Notes: generated by a model from the letters alone, not told the origin. 64,000 bases of DNA from Deroplatys truncata (GCA_030765065.1 CM060989.1:59596001-59660000); one strand, 5' to 3'; positions 33,980 to 45,554 are shown, numbered from the stretch's first letter. Numbers and translations: made by a program.

Positions 33980-35957
33980 TTTCTTCTTCTTCACTTTAGG
34001 GATTAGGCATTTCTGACTTTTCCGTCTTCGCTTTCCAACAACGACTCCCATCTTCATCCACGAGGATTATAACTTGTTATTAATACTGGTATTCTTTCTT
34101 CGCTCATTCTATTCATAAGTTCTTTCCAATTCTGTTTATTTTCTTCTATTTTATCTTGTAATTTATATATGCCTAATTCCTCTCGAATATTTTCATTTCT
34201 TATTAAATCTCGTCTGTTGCATTCTTTAACTCTACTTAAAAACCTCATTTCTGTGCCTGTATTTTACGTTTGTCTCTTTCCTTTAATATCCAGGACTCAC
34301 TTCCATACATGAGCACTGAAACTGACATATTTTTATAAAATTTCTGCTTCGTTTCTCTCCTTATTTTGTTATTCAAATTTCCACATATCTATGGTTCCAC
34401 AAATCTGCTGAAACTCGTTTATCTTGTGTTCTAAAACCTTTTATAAATCAAACCTTACTTCTCAGCCAAAATAGTTGAAATTCGAGAGCTGTTCCAGGCA
34501 TTTATTTTCAATACTTACTTTTGACCTTACCAGACACTTTCCTTAATGTGACATTATTTGTTTTTCTTTGTGCATATGTTTAAATTATATTCCTTTCCCA
34601 ATAAATACATTTTATACACGAACGTTGGAGATTCTTTTCATTGTCCTTTTTTATCACTGCATCATCAGCGTAGAAAATCACATTTAAATTGTTATTTTGA
34701 TGCAGTAATTTGTATCACAAATTATTTAAATGTAAAGAATGATTGTAATATGAATATGCATTTTTATGTGACATTGATTTTAGATGTATATTGATTGTAA
34801 TTATTGTTGAGAAGTAAGTTTATACTGCCTTACTGAAACTGACAATAATAGCGTGCAATAATGCAGCGAGGGGGTGAGCTGTTTATCATTATTAGAGACG
34901 AGGAAGTTACGTAATGTTGGCGCGTTTTTTTTCTTAGAATTTGCTGGAACATTCTCCCTAGAGCATATGTATTCATAATTTTCATTGGATATAAAAATAG
35001 ACGCTAATGTTGGCGCGTTTTATTAGCCAATAGCAGCTCAGTTATAATCTTTAGGCATATCGGGGTGTAGGAGTATAAAAGGGCTAGGTTAGAGGTAGAG
35101 TCCGTCAGTTCGTCGAAAATATTTGTATGCTACACATCGCCTTCAGTCCGTCAGTTCGTCGAAAATATTTGTATTCTACACGTCGCCCTCAGTCCAGCAG
35201 AAATATTTGTAAAGTATACGTCGGCTATCGATTCGCAAGTTACGCGTAGCAGAGTTATGAAAAATCTAAAGTGTTGTAAAGTTAATTATACAAAAAGTTG
35301 AAGTACGCGAATTAGGAATGATCAGTAATGAAGTTATTATAACAGTTTCAGTTTGGCGGGTGTCAAGATCAATGTGTAAATTGTGATAGTGAATGTGTTC
35401 GACAATAAAAAGTGTAAAACAAATTCTTTCATCAGTGTTATCTTTGGATAATAGACTCCTTTCCGTTTACACAACCTGTATAAAGAGATGTGCTCGACCA
35501 AAAAGATCATAGCTAGCCGGAGGACAGTAAACCAAAATTAAATAAAATAACAGTAGCATTCTTTCAAACAAACACTAATACTGCCGCAAATTGCTAACAC
35601 CAGATGGAACTAACAAACATTATAAAGAATCACGTCACAAAATGGCTTCAACAGTGAAGTAAACACAAATACACAAACATTATAAATTTACCATCGCAAA
35701 TTGGCTTCCAGAACGTGGGGCTCAATCAACAAATAAATATAACAGAAGTATACCACCGCAAATTGGCGCACAACGTGGGGCTACAAAAAATGTTAAATAT
35801 AAATAACATTATACCATCGCAAATTGGCTCCCAAACGTGGGGCTCAACAAATTAAATAATATTACAAGTATACCACTTCAATTTCTATTCAGTTGTATTT
35901 CTTCACTCACTTTCTTCCAAATTTTAATCAGATCATCCACGCGTGGGAGAAATAGCC
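33980..35957 (-). mobile_element. 5'-truncated LINE, split by a solo LTR
   Basis: Flanked by TGTAATGAAA on both sides. On the minus strand the reverse transcriptase reads VDDLIKIWKKVSEEIQLNRN (35942-35881) and, after the LTR, NNLNVIFYADDAVI with the catalytic YADD box (34661-34672). Further down come FYKNMSVSVLMYGSESWIL and the tail IREELGIYKLQDKIEENKQN. The element ends in a GAAGAAGAAG-type tail without long poly(A). Frames are broken and most of the 5' part is absent. Confidence 0.85.
34698..35880 (+). mobile_element. Solo LTR, tandem-PBS family, longest copy
   Basis: TGATGCAGTAATTTG ... TATACCACTTCA with ATTT on both sides (34694-34697, 35881-35884). TATAAAA at 35074-35080, poly(A) signal AATAAAAAGTG near 35404, conserved block GCTAGCCGGAGGACA near 35513. 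After that block are five primer-site-like modules; the three best are at 35694-35722, 35756-35784 and 35817-35844, each containing CGCAAATTGGC and ACGTGGGGCT, with a period of about 60 bp. The LTR's last bases (ATACCACTTCA) look like the start of a further module. No internal genes. Confidence 0.9.
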
Positions 35958-36065
35958 TGTAATGAAACTATTTCTGCGATTAATATTTATCTCGATTAAA
36001 GTGAAGTAGATATAAGAATAGTTTCGATAAGCTATATAAAAATAAACGATAGAGGATTGAGAAAG

Positions 36066-36605
36066 GCATCCTTTTGACAACTGGTTAGGAGACACGTGTC
36101 ATAAGATGCCAGACTCTTCTGTTATCAATTCAGTAATTGTCTTCAGTTTACAAAAGATGCAATTAATTGTTGTATGAAGTTATACACTAGTAATTGCACA
36201 GAGTAGTCATGTTACGTCTGTAATTACTGTGGTACCAGCCTATTTGATATTGTGTCAACATCAAAATATAGTATTTTTCAAATAGTTTCATGAACCTCGA
36301 TTATATATTTCCTTCAGCAAGCCATTTATAAGAAAATTAGGGTGATTTCCATGTGAAACTAGAATAGACGGTATAAGCCTAGTTAGTTCAAATTGCATAT
36401 CTTTATTTGCAAAAGTGAGGTTAAAATAAGTACAGAAACTAATTTCTAGCTGATGAAAATAGTGACTATAGAACTTATTTTCATGCTATTCCAAGCTATG
36501 TTTTGGTTTTTGACGTCAGCATTATTTTACCAGTAAATATTTGTTACAAGCTCATAGTAAAACTAAAGGTTTTGTCAGTTTATGCACCATTTTATGTCAG
36601 TTTAT
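36066..36605. other. Unassigned AT-rich sequence
   Basis: Nothing recognised. Confidence 0.35.
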
Positions 36606-36974
36606 GCATTCCACCCAAAAATGCGATACGAGGGTTCACCGAAAACACATGTTTTAGAAAAATGTCCACCTTGAATACCTAACGTGGTTTATGTTCAGCA
36701 TCTTCTACAGATGCAAGATGAAGATTCTCAAGAAAATCTTCCCAATCCAAAGTACCCTTTACATGGAACAGTATTTAGAAATTTTTATTTTCTCAAAAAT
36801 GGCTCTAACGATCTTGATTAAAATACTATGTATTTAATATATTTACATAACAAACATAAAATAAAATGTATATCTTGAATTTTCTATTTTTTGTGGATTT
36901 AATAATTTCCCTGTTATTGGTTTGAATTTTCAGATACTTAACTTTACTCAACTGGGAAGAAGTTATTCGTTATT
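36606..36974 (-). repeat. HINE fragment (reverse), both ends missing
   Basis: CCACCCAAAAATGCGATACG through AACTGGGAAGAAG. It lacks the hairpin end and is cut where the next copy starts. Confidence 0.65.
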
Positions 36975-37699
36975 ACTTTCTCTACTACGTATAGCAAGTA
37001 GGGGAAGTATTGTATTGTACCACAGAATTCGATACCGAGATTTCACTGGAAATACATGTTTTGAGGCCCCCTTAAGAAAAAAGCATAACTAAAAAATGAA
37101 AAGTCGGATCAACACCAAACTTGGTAGTTAAGTTCAGTACCATCTAAAGATGTGACACGAAGATGTTCAAGAAAATTCTTCTACCCCAGACTACCCTTTA
37201 CATGAAACATTTTTCGAGCATTCTGATTTTCTCAAAAATGGTTTTAACGATTTTGATTAATAGATCATATGTTTAAGATATTTTCATGGCAAATGAAATG
37301 TATATTTTGAATTTTCTGGGAATGCCCCAAAAGTCCTCTTCATTCTGAATGACTTTGACTAGATAAAGTTTTACTGTACAAAAAGTGTAGCTCTCATTAA
37401 AACACGCAATTTATGTTACCTACAATTTTTTGTCAAGTGAACCTCTCAAATGCTAATTAGTTTTTTTTAACGCCCTGGACATGAAAAGAGAATGGAATGC
37501 TCTACATAATAACCATCTCTTAAAAGATTTGACTCTCGCTTAAAACCTACCATATTCCCCTTGCACCTACAAGAAAATTGGCAATGAGATAGTTTCTGCA
37601 AATGTTTATCTCGATTAACATGAAGTAGATGGAGAATAAGCGTTTATAAAAATAGTTTGTACAATATTAAAGAAAGTCATGTAAGTGCAACAGATCAGA
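36975..37699 (-). mobile_element. HINE copy (reverse), no microsatellite
   Basis: ACTTTCTCTACTACGTATAG to GTGCAACAGATCAGA. The CA tract and its flanks are deleted (37075-37090), and the left subterminal repeat is mutated (ATTAAAGAAAGT). Confidence 0.8.
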
Positions 37700-38057
37700 T
37701 TTTCTTTTTAGTTAATCATTTCAGAGATATTCCTTGTTAGTAGTTTGAAATTTAACTTACACTTTACTCAACTGGGAAGAACTTATTAGTCTGTTTTTAA
37801 ATGTTAATTGAAGGTTTATTTTTTTCGGATAAAACTAATATCTGACTGAAGCTGTTATTTTGCTAACCCATTGTGCTTATCGTTCAGCTACTGAAATGAA
37901 AATATTGATTGTAAATGCTCCAAAAAATATATAGCAGTAATTATGAATCAAAATAAGCATTAGACTATTCCTATGACAGCTAGGGAAAATTTCGTGTGGT
38001 AATCTTTTAATATTTCCTAGAAAATAAAATGTTTATGCTAGTTTAATTGCAATAACT
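37700..38057. other. Unassigned AT-rich sequence, probably intronic
   Basis: It lies just downstream of the splice donor of the proline-rich exon, so it is likely intron. No feature recognised. Confidence 0.4.
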
Positions 38058-38085
38058 TTAATAGGAGAAAGTGCAATTAGCTACC
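38058..38085 (-). other. 5' splice donor of the proline-rich exon
   Basis: The minus strand reads CTCAG/GTAGCT with the exon ending at 38085 and GT at 38084-38083. The frame runs only nine codons beyond it to a TAA, which suggests that the true exon ends here. Confidence 0.65.
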
Positions 38086-39866
38086 TGAGATCCTCCTCCT
38101 GGTCCAGGACCGCTGCCCTTTGTTCCTGATTGCTGTTGCTGAGTCTTCACTACGGAAGTAACTACTTGCTGTTGCTGCTGTTGCTGTTGCTGCTGCTGTT
38201 GTTGTTGATGGTGATGTCTCCCGGATAGGATCTTCCGACAAGCACCGCCTCCGCAGCTCTCAGCTGCCTCACTGGCAGCTGCTGCCGCTCCTTTAGCACC
38301 AGCTCCCGCACCTCCACTGGCACCCATCTCTATGCGCACCAAGGAAGCCAAAGAGGAAGACTTGCTGGAGGATGCTCTGAGCGAGCTCGAGTCTGGGGGA
38401 GGTTCGTCAGTACTGACCACGCTAAGAACTTCCCCGCCGCTTGTCACCACTTGCACGATCTCGCCCTCGAACTCGCCGTCGATGATAATACGTGCTGGAG
38501 ATGCACTTCTTCGTTTACTGGTGCCGGGTTTTAGACCTGGAGGGGTCTGCTGTCTCACCAACAAAAGCTCTTTCTTGGGAGATATTCTAGGTGGTATGGA
38601 GAGCGATGAAGTCGATGTACCGGGACTCAGAAGGAGTAGCGAAGGGGCCGTGCCGCTGCCACTAGGGGTAGTAAAGGATTTAGTGAGACTCCGAAGGGAT
38701 GGGGGTGGTGGTGGTGGAGGGATGTCCTCGTCCTCTCTCTTCTGGTCAAGTACAAAAGCGACGCTTTTAGGTCTCGCGGGTGTTGGTGGTCTCTGTTGTG
38801 CAGAGGCGCACTGACACTCAGTTTGTTTGACTAGGACAAACTCTGCTGTAGTGAGGTTAGTTCGGCTACCTGACTTAGAGCCCCCACCGACGTTCTTGTA
38901 CAGGGGCTCTACCAGAGGTGACTTGCGTCCGTCTGATGGCTCCGGCTCCAGTAATAAGTACAACAGCGACGATGCCGGTTTGGGGGGAAGTTTAGGAGGA
39001 TTTTCTAGCGGTTGTTCCACTACTGGCGCTGGTGTTTTCGGCGTAGAAGCTTGTAAAGAATGGAAAGTTCTGGGGGGTGGTGGAGGTGGAACTTTACTAC
39101 CAGCAGCTTCTGTCTTCTTCTTCTCCGGAAGGAAGGTTGAGAGTTGTGGTGTCTTAACTGGTGGGGATGGTGTTTCAGAAGACTCTGTCTTAATAGTTTC
39201 CTGCTCCTTGAACGGAGTTTTCGAAGGAGGAATAAAGTCAGCTACAAGTGTAGTGATTGAAGCAGACTTCCTGATGATCGGTATTTTAGGAGTGTCTTTC
39301 TCGGTGTCTTCTTGTTCGTCAGTCTCCGAGGAAGACTCTTGCGATGAAGAGGATTCGTCAGGAGGCGATGGGTAATATGCAGGCGCAGTTTCGTCTTCTT
39401 TCTTGCTTTCCTCAGACTTAGGCGTTTCTTCGCTGGAGTGCGGAGGCTCTGGTGTTGTCGCCGGCGAGTAAAGTGGCGATGCACCTTTTTTTCTATTTTC
39501 TAGGGTTGCAAATTTAGTGCTGGGAACTACTGGGGGCGGCACGGGGAGTAACCCTGGAGGAAGTCTATGTTGTCTAGAAACACAGTTGGCGGCTTCCTCG
39601 GGGACAGGCAAAGCGGCTCCGTTCAGCTTGCACCCTCCGATCCGGCGCCTCACAAGCAGGTCCGTGTTTTCTTCCGTGTTCCTGTAGTCAGGGGGGCCAG
39701 TGAGCATGTCGGGGGGCACAGGGGGCACGGGCTCGGCCAGGCGCGCTTGCTGCGTGTCCGGCTGGGAGCCCCCGGACACGGGGTCCGGCCTGAGGGGGAG
39801 CGCTCCGACCCCGTGGAACCACACGTTGGAGAGATTGAAACTTATGGTGGGAACCGCCGACCTCAC
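38085..39866 (-). CDS. Large coding exon of an unidentified proline-rich, polyglutamine protein
   Basis: This is the only long open frame in the window (about 600 codons) and is GC-rich against an AT-rich background. The frame is open from a TGA near 39896; the first in-frame ATG is at 39705-39707 (MLTGPPDYRNTEE), while upstream codons begin without ATG. In order it shows a proline-rich N-terminus (LPPGLLPVPPP), a Ser/Glu/Asp-rich acidic stretch, three polyproline cores (VPPPPPPR; IPPPPPPPS) that could bind SH3, EVH1 or profilin partners, a less disordered segment (IIIDGEFEGEIVQVVTSGG), Ala/Gly-rich runs, and HHH followed by 14 Gln. I see no membrane segment, enzyme motif or zinc finger. An adaptor or cytoskeletal scaffold is plausible but only inferred. 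It probably continues in exons to the left of the window's exon end. Confidence 0.75.
38168..38215 (-). repeat. Polyglutamine-coding CAG/CAA tract
   Basis: Mixed CAG and CAA codons encode 14 Gln after three His. Interrupted codons make this less prone to slippage than pure CAG. Confidence 0.9.
39789..39805 (-). other. Possible internal 3' splice acceptor
   Basis: The minus strand reads GCGCTCCCCCTCAG/GCC, a pyrimidine-rich tract ending CAG/G, with the exon beginning at 39789. If used, the N-terminal part of the open frame upstream of it would be intronic. It leaves one base of a codon, which does not match the small ATG exon at 40162-40177. Confidence 0.35.
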
Positions 39867-39999
39867 ACCACGGCGGCTTGTAGCTCCCTCAACGGGAGAT
39901 CATGATCACTCTACCACTAGTTAAAGTTTCATTACCTCCGAGACAAGCTTATGACCTAGCAAAGGCTACCCACCCCCCTGCACTTGTAACACATCCTTC

Positions 40000-40450
40000 A
40001 CAAAACAAGGTACACACGCTCAGTAAAGGGTAGTCTAGAGGTACCGCCCCGCCGACATGTCACTATCACACACACCACACACTCGCGGACACATTTCCAC
40101 GCACTTCACCATAAGTTCGCGATAGAGCAGTGAATTTCGCGAGTTTAGGTGAACAGCTCACCTCCCAACGTAGCCATGCGGCCTGGCACAGGGAAACGTT
40201 ACCTCGCGCGATATGTGCTGCCGGTTTTCCCCGCTAGGAGGCACGCGCAGCGTCCGATCGAAGATCCGACCGACGGTGCTTGGGCGTCGCTACCCCCACC
40301 CCTCTTATAAGCGCCGCCGAATGACCCGCCCTGCCTACAGAGGGCTCCGGCAGTGGTCCCCACATATTCACCCAAACAACGGGTGGGCAAAGGTCAACCT
40401 CCAGACTAAATATTGCCGGTCGTATTCCCGGGTCAATCAAGCAAATCTTT
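40000..40450 (-). promoter_or_regulatory. CpG-rich promoter-like region for the minus-strand gene
   Basis: CG dinucleotides and GC content rise sharply here, upstream of the exon. The minus strand has TTATAAGAGG at 40310-40301, a TATA-like box preceding GTGGGGGTAGCGACGC, so initiation near 40270 is plausible. Within the transcript is ATGGCTACGTTGGGAG/GTGAGC (40177-40160), a start codon followed at once by a good splice donor. All of this is inference from sequence. Confidence 0.45.
40162..40177 (-). CDS. Candidate 16-nt first coding exon
   Basis: Minus strand ATGGCTACGTTGGGAG followed by the donor GTGAGC. It would encode MATLG plus one base. Its phase does not fit the best acceptor upstream of the big exon, so it may be an alternative start or chance. 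Confidence 0.25.
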
Positions 40451-40459
40451 TTTTTTTTG

Positions 40460-41403
40460 TTTCCATCATCAGCCGTTTTTGATACGTTTTGCATACGTGC
40501 CAAAATCAGATTCCGATAATTCTAGCACTTTATTTATGAACGGTGCGCAAGAGTGACATGTTTTACATACACTGATCTCGTAAATTGGCTTACATACATT
40601 TTCATTAGCTTAAATAATAAAACGATTAAGTGCTTGTTTTACTGGTTAAATGGCAGTTAAACTCAGGTTAGAGGTCAGCCACGTGACGCCCTAGTCACCC
40701 GATTAAATATTTATCGACGATCTTATAGGAAACTGGGTCGCCTCCCAGTGTCTAACATTTTTAGAATGTTATAAATAAGTTGTCTCGTTACTGGGCGGGG
40801 GAAGATATTTTATTGCAAGCTCTTACTCATTGTATTATTTTTTTATTTATTTATTTGTTTTTATTGCAAATGAGCCTATGTAGGACCACGCAAAATACTT
40901 AGAGGCTTTCTTTGTTTTCCTTTGAATCCATAGTTCTTTCATTCTTTGCTGTGGGCTTTCTTTCTCTCGTCGGTCCATGTTGTTCCAGTTTTTTTCTTCT
41001 GTTTGTACCTTTGGTCAAATTGCCACTTATGCACTTTGAAGATATCTTTGTTTAGGAGATCTTCTTGCATAATACCTGCCAATTTAAGTCTTTATTTATT
41101 TCACCAATGCACTTCATATACTTATGCTTTGCTTCTATTTTCGTAGAATTCCAGCCTGTTTGAGTTCATTCGTTTAATGTGTTCATGAAATTTAAACCCT
41201 CGTTTTCTAATGTCACTGAAATGTCTGTATATATTTTTATTTAATTTTTACTTCTGAGTCTGCACTGTTCACCTATGACTTCTGGACCTAAAATTTTTCT
41301 TAAAATTTTGCGTTATTTTTTCACATTATTTTCATTATCTGCTTTTCTATTAAAAATGAACTTCTTTCTGCTTCATAGAGGCACCCTGATTTAATTAAAT
41401 TGT
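40460..41403. other. Unassigned sequence
   Basis: AT-rich, with low-complexity TTTA runs near 40835-40860. No reliable feature. Confidence 0.35.

Positions 41404-41404
<1 letters not shown>

Positions 41405-41442
<38 letters not shown>
41405..41442. repeat. (AAT)n microsatellite
   Basis: About twelve AAT/ATA units in a row. Confidence 0.95.
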
Positions 41443-41446
<4 letters not shown>

Positions 41447-41584
41447 CTGTCACATATTAAAATTATATTAATTCTTAATCCATATAAATCCATCCCATAA
41501 ATACAGATGATCAGATATTAATAGCGAAAAGAGAAGAGGAACTTCAAAGGATGACATAAAAACTAAATTTTATATAAAAAATAT

Positions 41585-42192
41585 ACAGCATGGAAATCTC
41601 AACTGAAAAAACTAAAGTTATGGCATTTAAAGGTACTCACTCGGTCCGGTCTAAAGTAATTATAGAAAATAAAAGTATATAACAAGTGTCAAGTGTTAAT
41701 TTTCTAGGATGTGAAATAACATATGGGTCTGAAATAGACATTAATAAAAAGCTAAATAAATTCAGTTACATAACGGGAACCATAAAGAGAAGACTAAAAA
41801 ATAAAATTAGAAAAGATTCAATAATAAAATTGTATAAAGCAATGGCCATCCCCACAGTAACTTATGGGTCTGAAACATGGACAGTGACAGCAGAAAATAA
41901 AAGAAGAATACAGACAGTTGAAATGAAATCTCTTAGACCTATAAAAGAGCCAAACAACGAAATAAGGCAAAAGTTAAAAATAAAAGAATTAAATAAAGTA
42001 ATAATAGAATATAGAACTAACTGGAAACATCACTTAGAAAGAATGTCATTAAATAGGATACCCCCGGATACCTACAGACCCCAAGGATATAGAAACCCAG
42101 GACGATCAAAAAAGTGATGGACACAACAAGATTTTGGAGCCGGAACAGGCTAAACGGTCTAAAACCGTGAAGTGGAAGAAGAAGAAGAAATG
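41585..42192 (+). pseudogene. LINE reverse transcriptase, C-terminal tail
   Basis: From MEISTEKTKVMAFKGT (41591) the sequence matches the thumb and tail of an insect LINE polyprotein: VNFLGCEITYGSEIDINKKL, KDSIIKLYKAMAIPTVTYGS, then WKHHLERMSLNRIPPDTYRP. A stop at 41681 (VI*) and loss of everything upstream, including YADD, mark a 5'-truncated dead copy. It ends with the GAAGAAGAAGAAATG tail also seen at 33980. Open part 41686-42117. Confidence 0.85.
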
Positions 42193-42763
42193 CAGGGAAC
42201 ACTTCAGTGAATATTCTTTTTTTCTTCCAAAATGTTTCCTTGTGTTATTTGCTAGCAATTTTATTTAACAAGTTTGCTCCAATAACATATGGATGCTTAT
42301 TAATTACATGGAAATTATGTTTATTCCTTGTATTATAAGCAGGAATTTTACTATTGCTTCTGTTTGTATTAGTGAATTTTGATAATAGAACTAGAGAGAG
42401 GAGAATTAAATTTAAAAAATCCGACAACTTAACGACTGAAAATGATTAAATTAATTTAGTTACATGTTTATTTTAACTTATCTTAGTTGCAACACTTTGA
42501 ATTTGAAGCAAAGACAATTTGTTTACGTATGACTATTTTTGTATCGTTTTATTTATATTATTGTTTGACACACACACATACTATAAACTATCTTAAAATC
42601 AATTAGTATCATTGTGGAACTTGAAATTCTCTAATTTGTTGCACATTCTTAAATATGAGCGTTTCTTTATACATTTTTAACTATGCCATATTTAATATGA
42701 ACTGCAGAACAGTAGAAGGGTCGAAAAAATGAGAACATAGGAGAGGTATCAATTCTAGTTTAC
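42193..42763. other. Unassigned AT-rich sequence
   Basis: Nothing recognised. Confidence 0.35.
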
Positions 42764-42990
42764 TCTCTCTATTACTTACTACAGAGAAAGTACTGCATTC
42801 CACTCAAAAATACGATACCAAGATTTCAGCGGAAATACACGTTTTGAGGCACCTGAATAAATTAAAATAAAAGTATTTTAAGATAAAGGTCCGTATATTT
42901 ATATAGTGCATGTGTGTGCGTGTGTCAGGTCAGTCTATGAGCAGCATAACTCAAAAACAAAAAGTCAGTTAAATACCAAACTTGGATTTA
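42764..42990 (-). repeat. HINE fragment (reverse)
   Basis: TCTCTATTACTTACTACAG, CCACTCAAAAATACGATACC, a short GTGTGTGCGTGTG tract, and CATAACTCAAAAACAAAAAG; then truncated. Confidence 0.6.
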
Positions 42991-43042
42991 ATGATAATTA
43001 ACTGCTCTTTCACATAAGACCTGTGTAGGCTAAAGTTAAAAA

Positions 43043-43861
43043 TCTGATGTGTTACACTCACATGACTTTCTCTACTCTTGTACAAACAATTTTTACAAAC
43101 GCTTATCCTCCATATGCTTCATGTTAATCGAGATGTTAATCTTATTGCTAATTTTCTTGTAGATGCAAGGGGAATTGGTAGGCTTTAAGCGATAGTCAAA
43201 TATTTTAAGAGCTGGTTGCTATGTGTAGTATTCCATTCTCTTTGCATTACCAGGACAAAAAAATGAATAACGAATTTGAGAAAAAGTATAAGCATTGGAA
43301 AACTTAAAGGAATAACAAGCAATATCTCGAAAATGGTTCACTCTACAAAACAAATGTATATGACATAAATTGTGTATTTTAACGCGATCTACATTTTTGT
43401 GTAGTAAACTTTTGTCTATCTCTTATGGTTTACCAGCTATGCATAAGTCGTTCACAATGAAGAATACTTTTGGAGACATTCCCAGAAAATTCGAGATATA
43501 CATTTCATTTGTCATGACAATATCTTAAACATATGATATTTTAATCAAAATCATTAGAGCCGTTTTTGAGAAAATGTTCGAAAAATGTTCCATGTAAAGG
43601 GTAGTCTGGGGTGGGGGGATTTTCTTGAAAACCTTCGTGTCGCATCTCTGGAAGATACTGAACCTAAATACCAAGTTTGGTGTTTATCCGACTGTTCGTT
43701 TCTGAGTTATGCTGTTCATAGACACACACACGGACATGTTTGCTAAATGCTTTTTTTGGATTCAGAGGGTCTCAAAACATATATTTCCGGTGAAATCTCG
43801 GTATCGAATTTTTGGGTGGAATACAATACTTCCCCAACTTACTATACGCAGTAGAGAAAGT
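43043..43861 (+). mobile_element. HINE copy (forward)
   Basis: Left end TCTGATGTGTTACACTCAC, right end GCAGTAGAGAAAGT. The CA tract is short (43722-43731). A-runs flank both ends. Confidence 0.9.
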
Positions 43862-43874
43862 AAAAACTTGGAAT

Positions 43875-44005
43875 GAGACAAAAATCTAATGCCATAGTCG
43901 TGACTTGAACCACGAATCTTAAGCTTTCGTGTTGTTGCTCTACCAACAGAGCTTAATTTAGTAACACGCCAACATGACATTAAATCCTCCAACTGACCGC
44001 ATTTT
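43875..44005 (-). mobile_element. tRNA-derived SINE (family B), minus strand
   Basis: Minus strand: GGATTTAATGTCATGTTGGC, GCTCTGTTGGTAGAGCAAC (A box), CGTGGTTCAAGTCACGAC (B box). It lies directly beside the HINE. Confidence 0.72.
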
Positions 44006-44024
44006 TTCCGGTAAACCACAAGGC

Positions 44025-44515
44025 GTATTATGTTCAGCGTCTACCAAGGCAGCGACACAAAGATTTTCATGAATATACCCCACCCAAACTACCGTTTATA
44101 TAGAAAAGAATTACTTTTTAATTTCTCAAAGATGGCTCTAACATTTTGATTAAAATACTTTTAAAATATTTGATTGAAAGGTGAAGTCTTCAAGGAGTTT
44201 TGAATAATTTTGTATAAGTAGTGAGAAACGTACTACACATAAAAAATGTAGATCTCTTTAAAACACAAATTTTATTCCAAATAACTTCTTTTGTACCATC
44301 AGCAATTTCCAAATTATCCGTTATTACTGGTTGGAATTTTTCAATAAATTACTATCGCTATTTACTTGTTTCTCGCGAAGTCATGAAATTTCTAAGTGAG
44401 CATCTAACTTAGATTCGGTTTTCTCTTTTTCTTTGTACCTTTAACGAAATTTCTAATGAAACTGTTTCTGTGAAGATCTATTTCGATTATAATGAAGTAG
44501 TTAAAAAAATTCTGA
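44025..44515 (-). repeat. Older HINE-family fragment (reverse)
   Basis: Matches only in the distal two thirds (GCGACACAAAGATTTTCATG; GTAGATCTCTTTAAAACACA; TATTTCGATTATAATGAAG). Confidence 0.55.
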
Positions 44516-44595
44516 TGTGTTACATTAACATAGCTTTCTCTACCTCTATCATTTATTAATGGGTATAAAAACTATTGTTATAAAAGTTTATTTTT

Positions 44596-45544
44596 ACTTT
44601 CTCTACTACGTATAGTAAGTAGGGGAAGTATTGTATTCCACCCAAAAATTCAATACCGAGATTTCACCGGAAATATATGCTTTGAGACACCCTCAATCCA
44701 AAAAAAAAAAAAAAAACATTTTTGGAAACATGTCCGTGTGTGTATCTGTGAACAGCATAACTCAGAAACGAACAGTCAGATAAACACCAAACTTGGTATT
44801 TAGGTTCAGTATCTTCCAGAGATGCGACACGAAGGTTTTCAAGAAAATCCCCCACCCCAGATTACCCTTTACATGGAACATTGAGAAACTTTTAATTTTC
44901 TCAAAAATGGCTCTAACGATTTTGATTAAAATATTATATGTTTAAGATGTTTTCATGACAAATGAAATGTATATCTCGAATATTCTGTAAATGTCTCCAA
45001 AAGTATTCTTCATTGTGAACGACTTTTCCATAACTGGTAAACCAAAAGAGATAGACAAAAATTTACTACACAAAAATGTAGATCGCGTTAAAATACACAA
45101 TTTATATCATATACATTTTTTTGTTGAGTCAACCATTTTCGAGATATTGCTGGTTATTCCCTTATGTTTTTCAATACTTTTCTCAAATGTGAATTCGTTA
45201 TTCATTTTTTTGTCTTGGATATGCAAAGAGTATTAATCTGTGGCAAAGAGAATGGTGCTGCACATAGCAACCAGCTATTAAGAGATATGGATGTCTATGC
45301 TTAAAGGCTAGTGTATTTCTATATTGCCCTTGCAAATACAAAACAAGGGGAACATAGTAGGCCTTAAGCGATAGTCAAATATTTTTAGAACTGGTCGCTA
45401 TGTGTAAAATGTAATTCTATTTGCATGTCAAAAGATCGTTTCTGCAAATGTTATCTCGATTAATATGAAATAGATGGAGAATAAGAGTTTGTAAAAATAG
45501 TTTGTACAAGAGCAGAGAAAGTCATGTGAGTGTAACACATCAGA
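44596..45544 (-). mobile_element. HINE copy (reverse)
   Basis: ACTTTCTCTACTACGTATAG to GTGTAACACATCAGA. It contains a 17-base A-run before the shortened GT tract. Confidence 0.9.
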
Positions 45545-45554
45545 TTTTTCTATC

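Larger units (their letters stand above)
33118..36065 (-). mobile_element. Older HINE-family copy split by a LINE and an LTR
   Basis: The left part (33118-33969) holds GTCCACACAC, a CA tract and GAAATGACCTTTGAATAAAC. The family resumes at 35968 with CTATTTCTGCGATTAAT. The break carries the 10-bp duplication TGTAATGAAA (33970-33979, 35958-35967). Confidence 0.72.

Noticed and set aside
39242-39484. Basic 80-codon minus-strand frame, and plus-strand frames at 38332-38814, 38827-39375 and 39567-39905
   Set aside because: They overlap the proline-rich exon in other frames; high GC and biased codons keep several frames open there.
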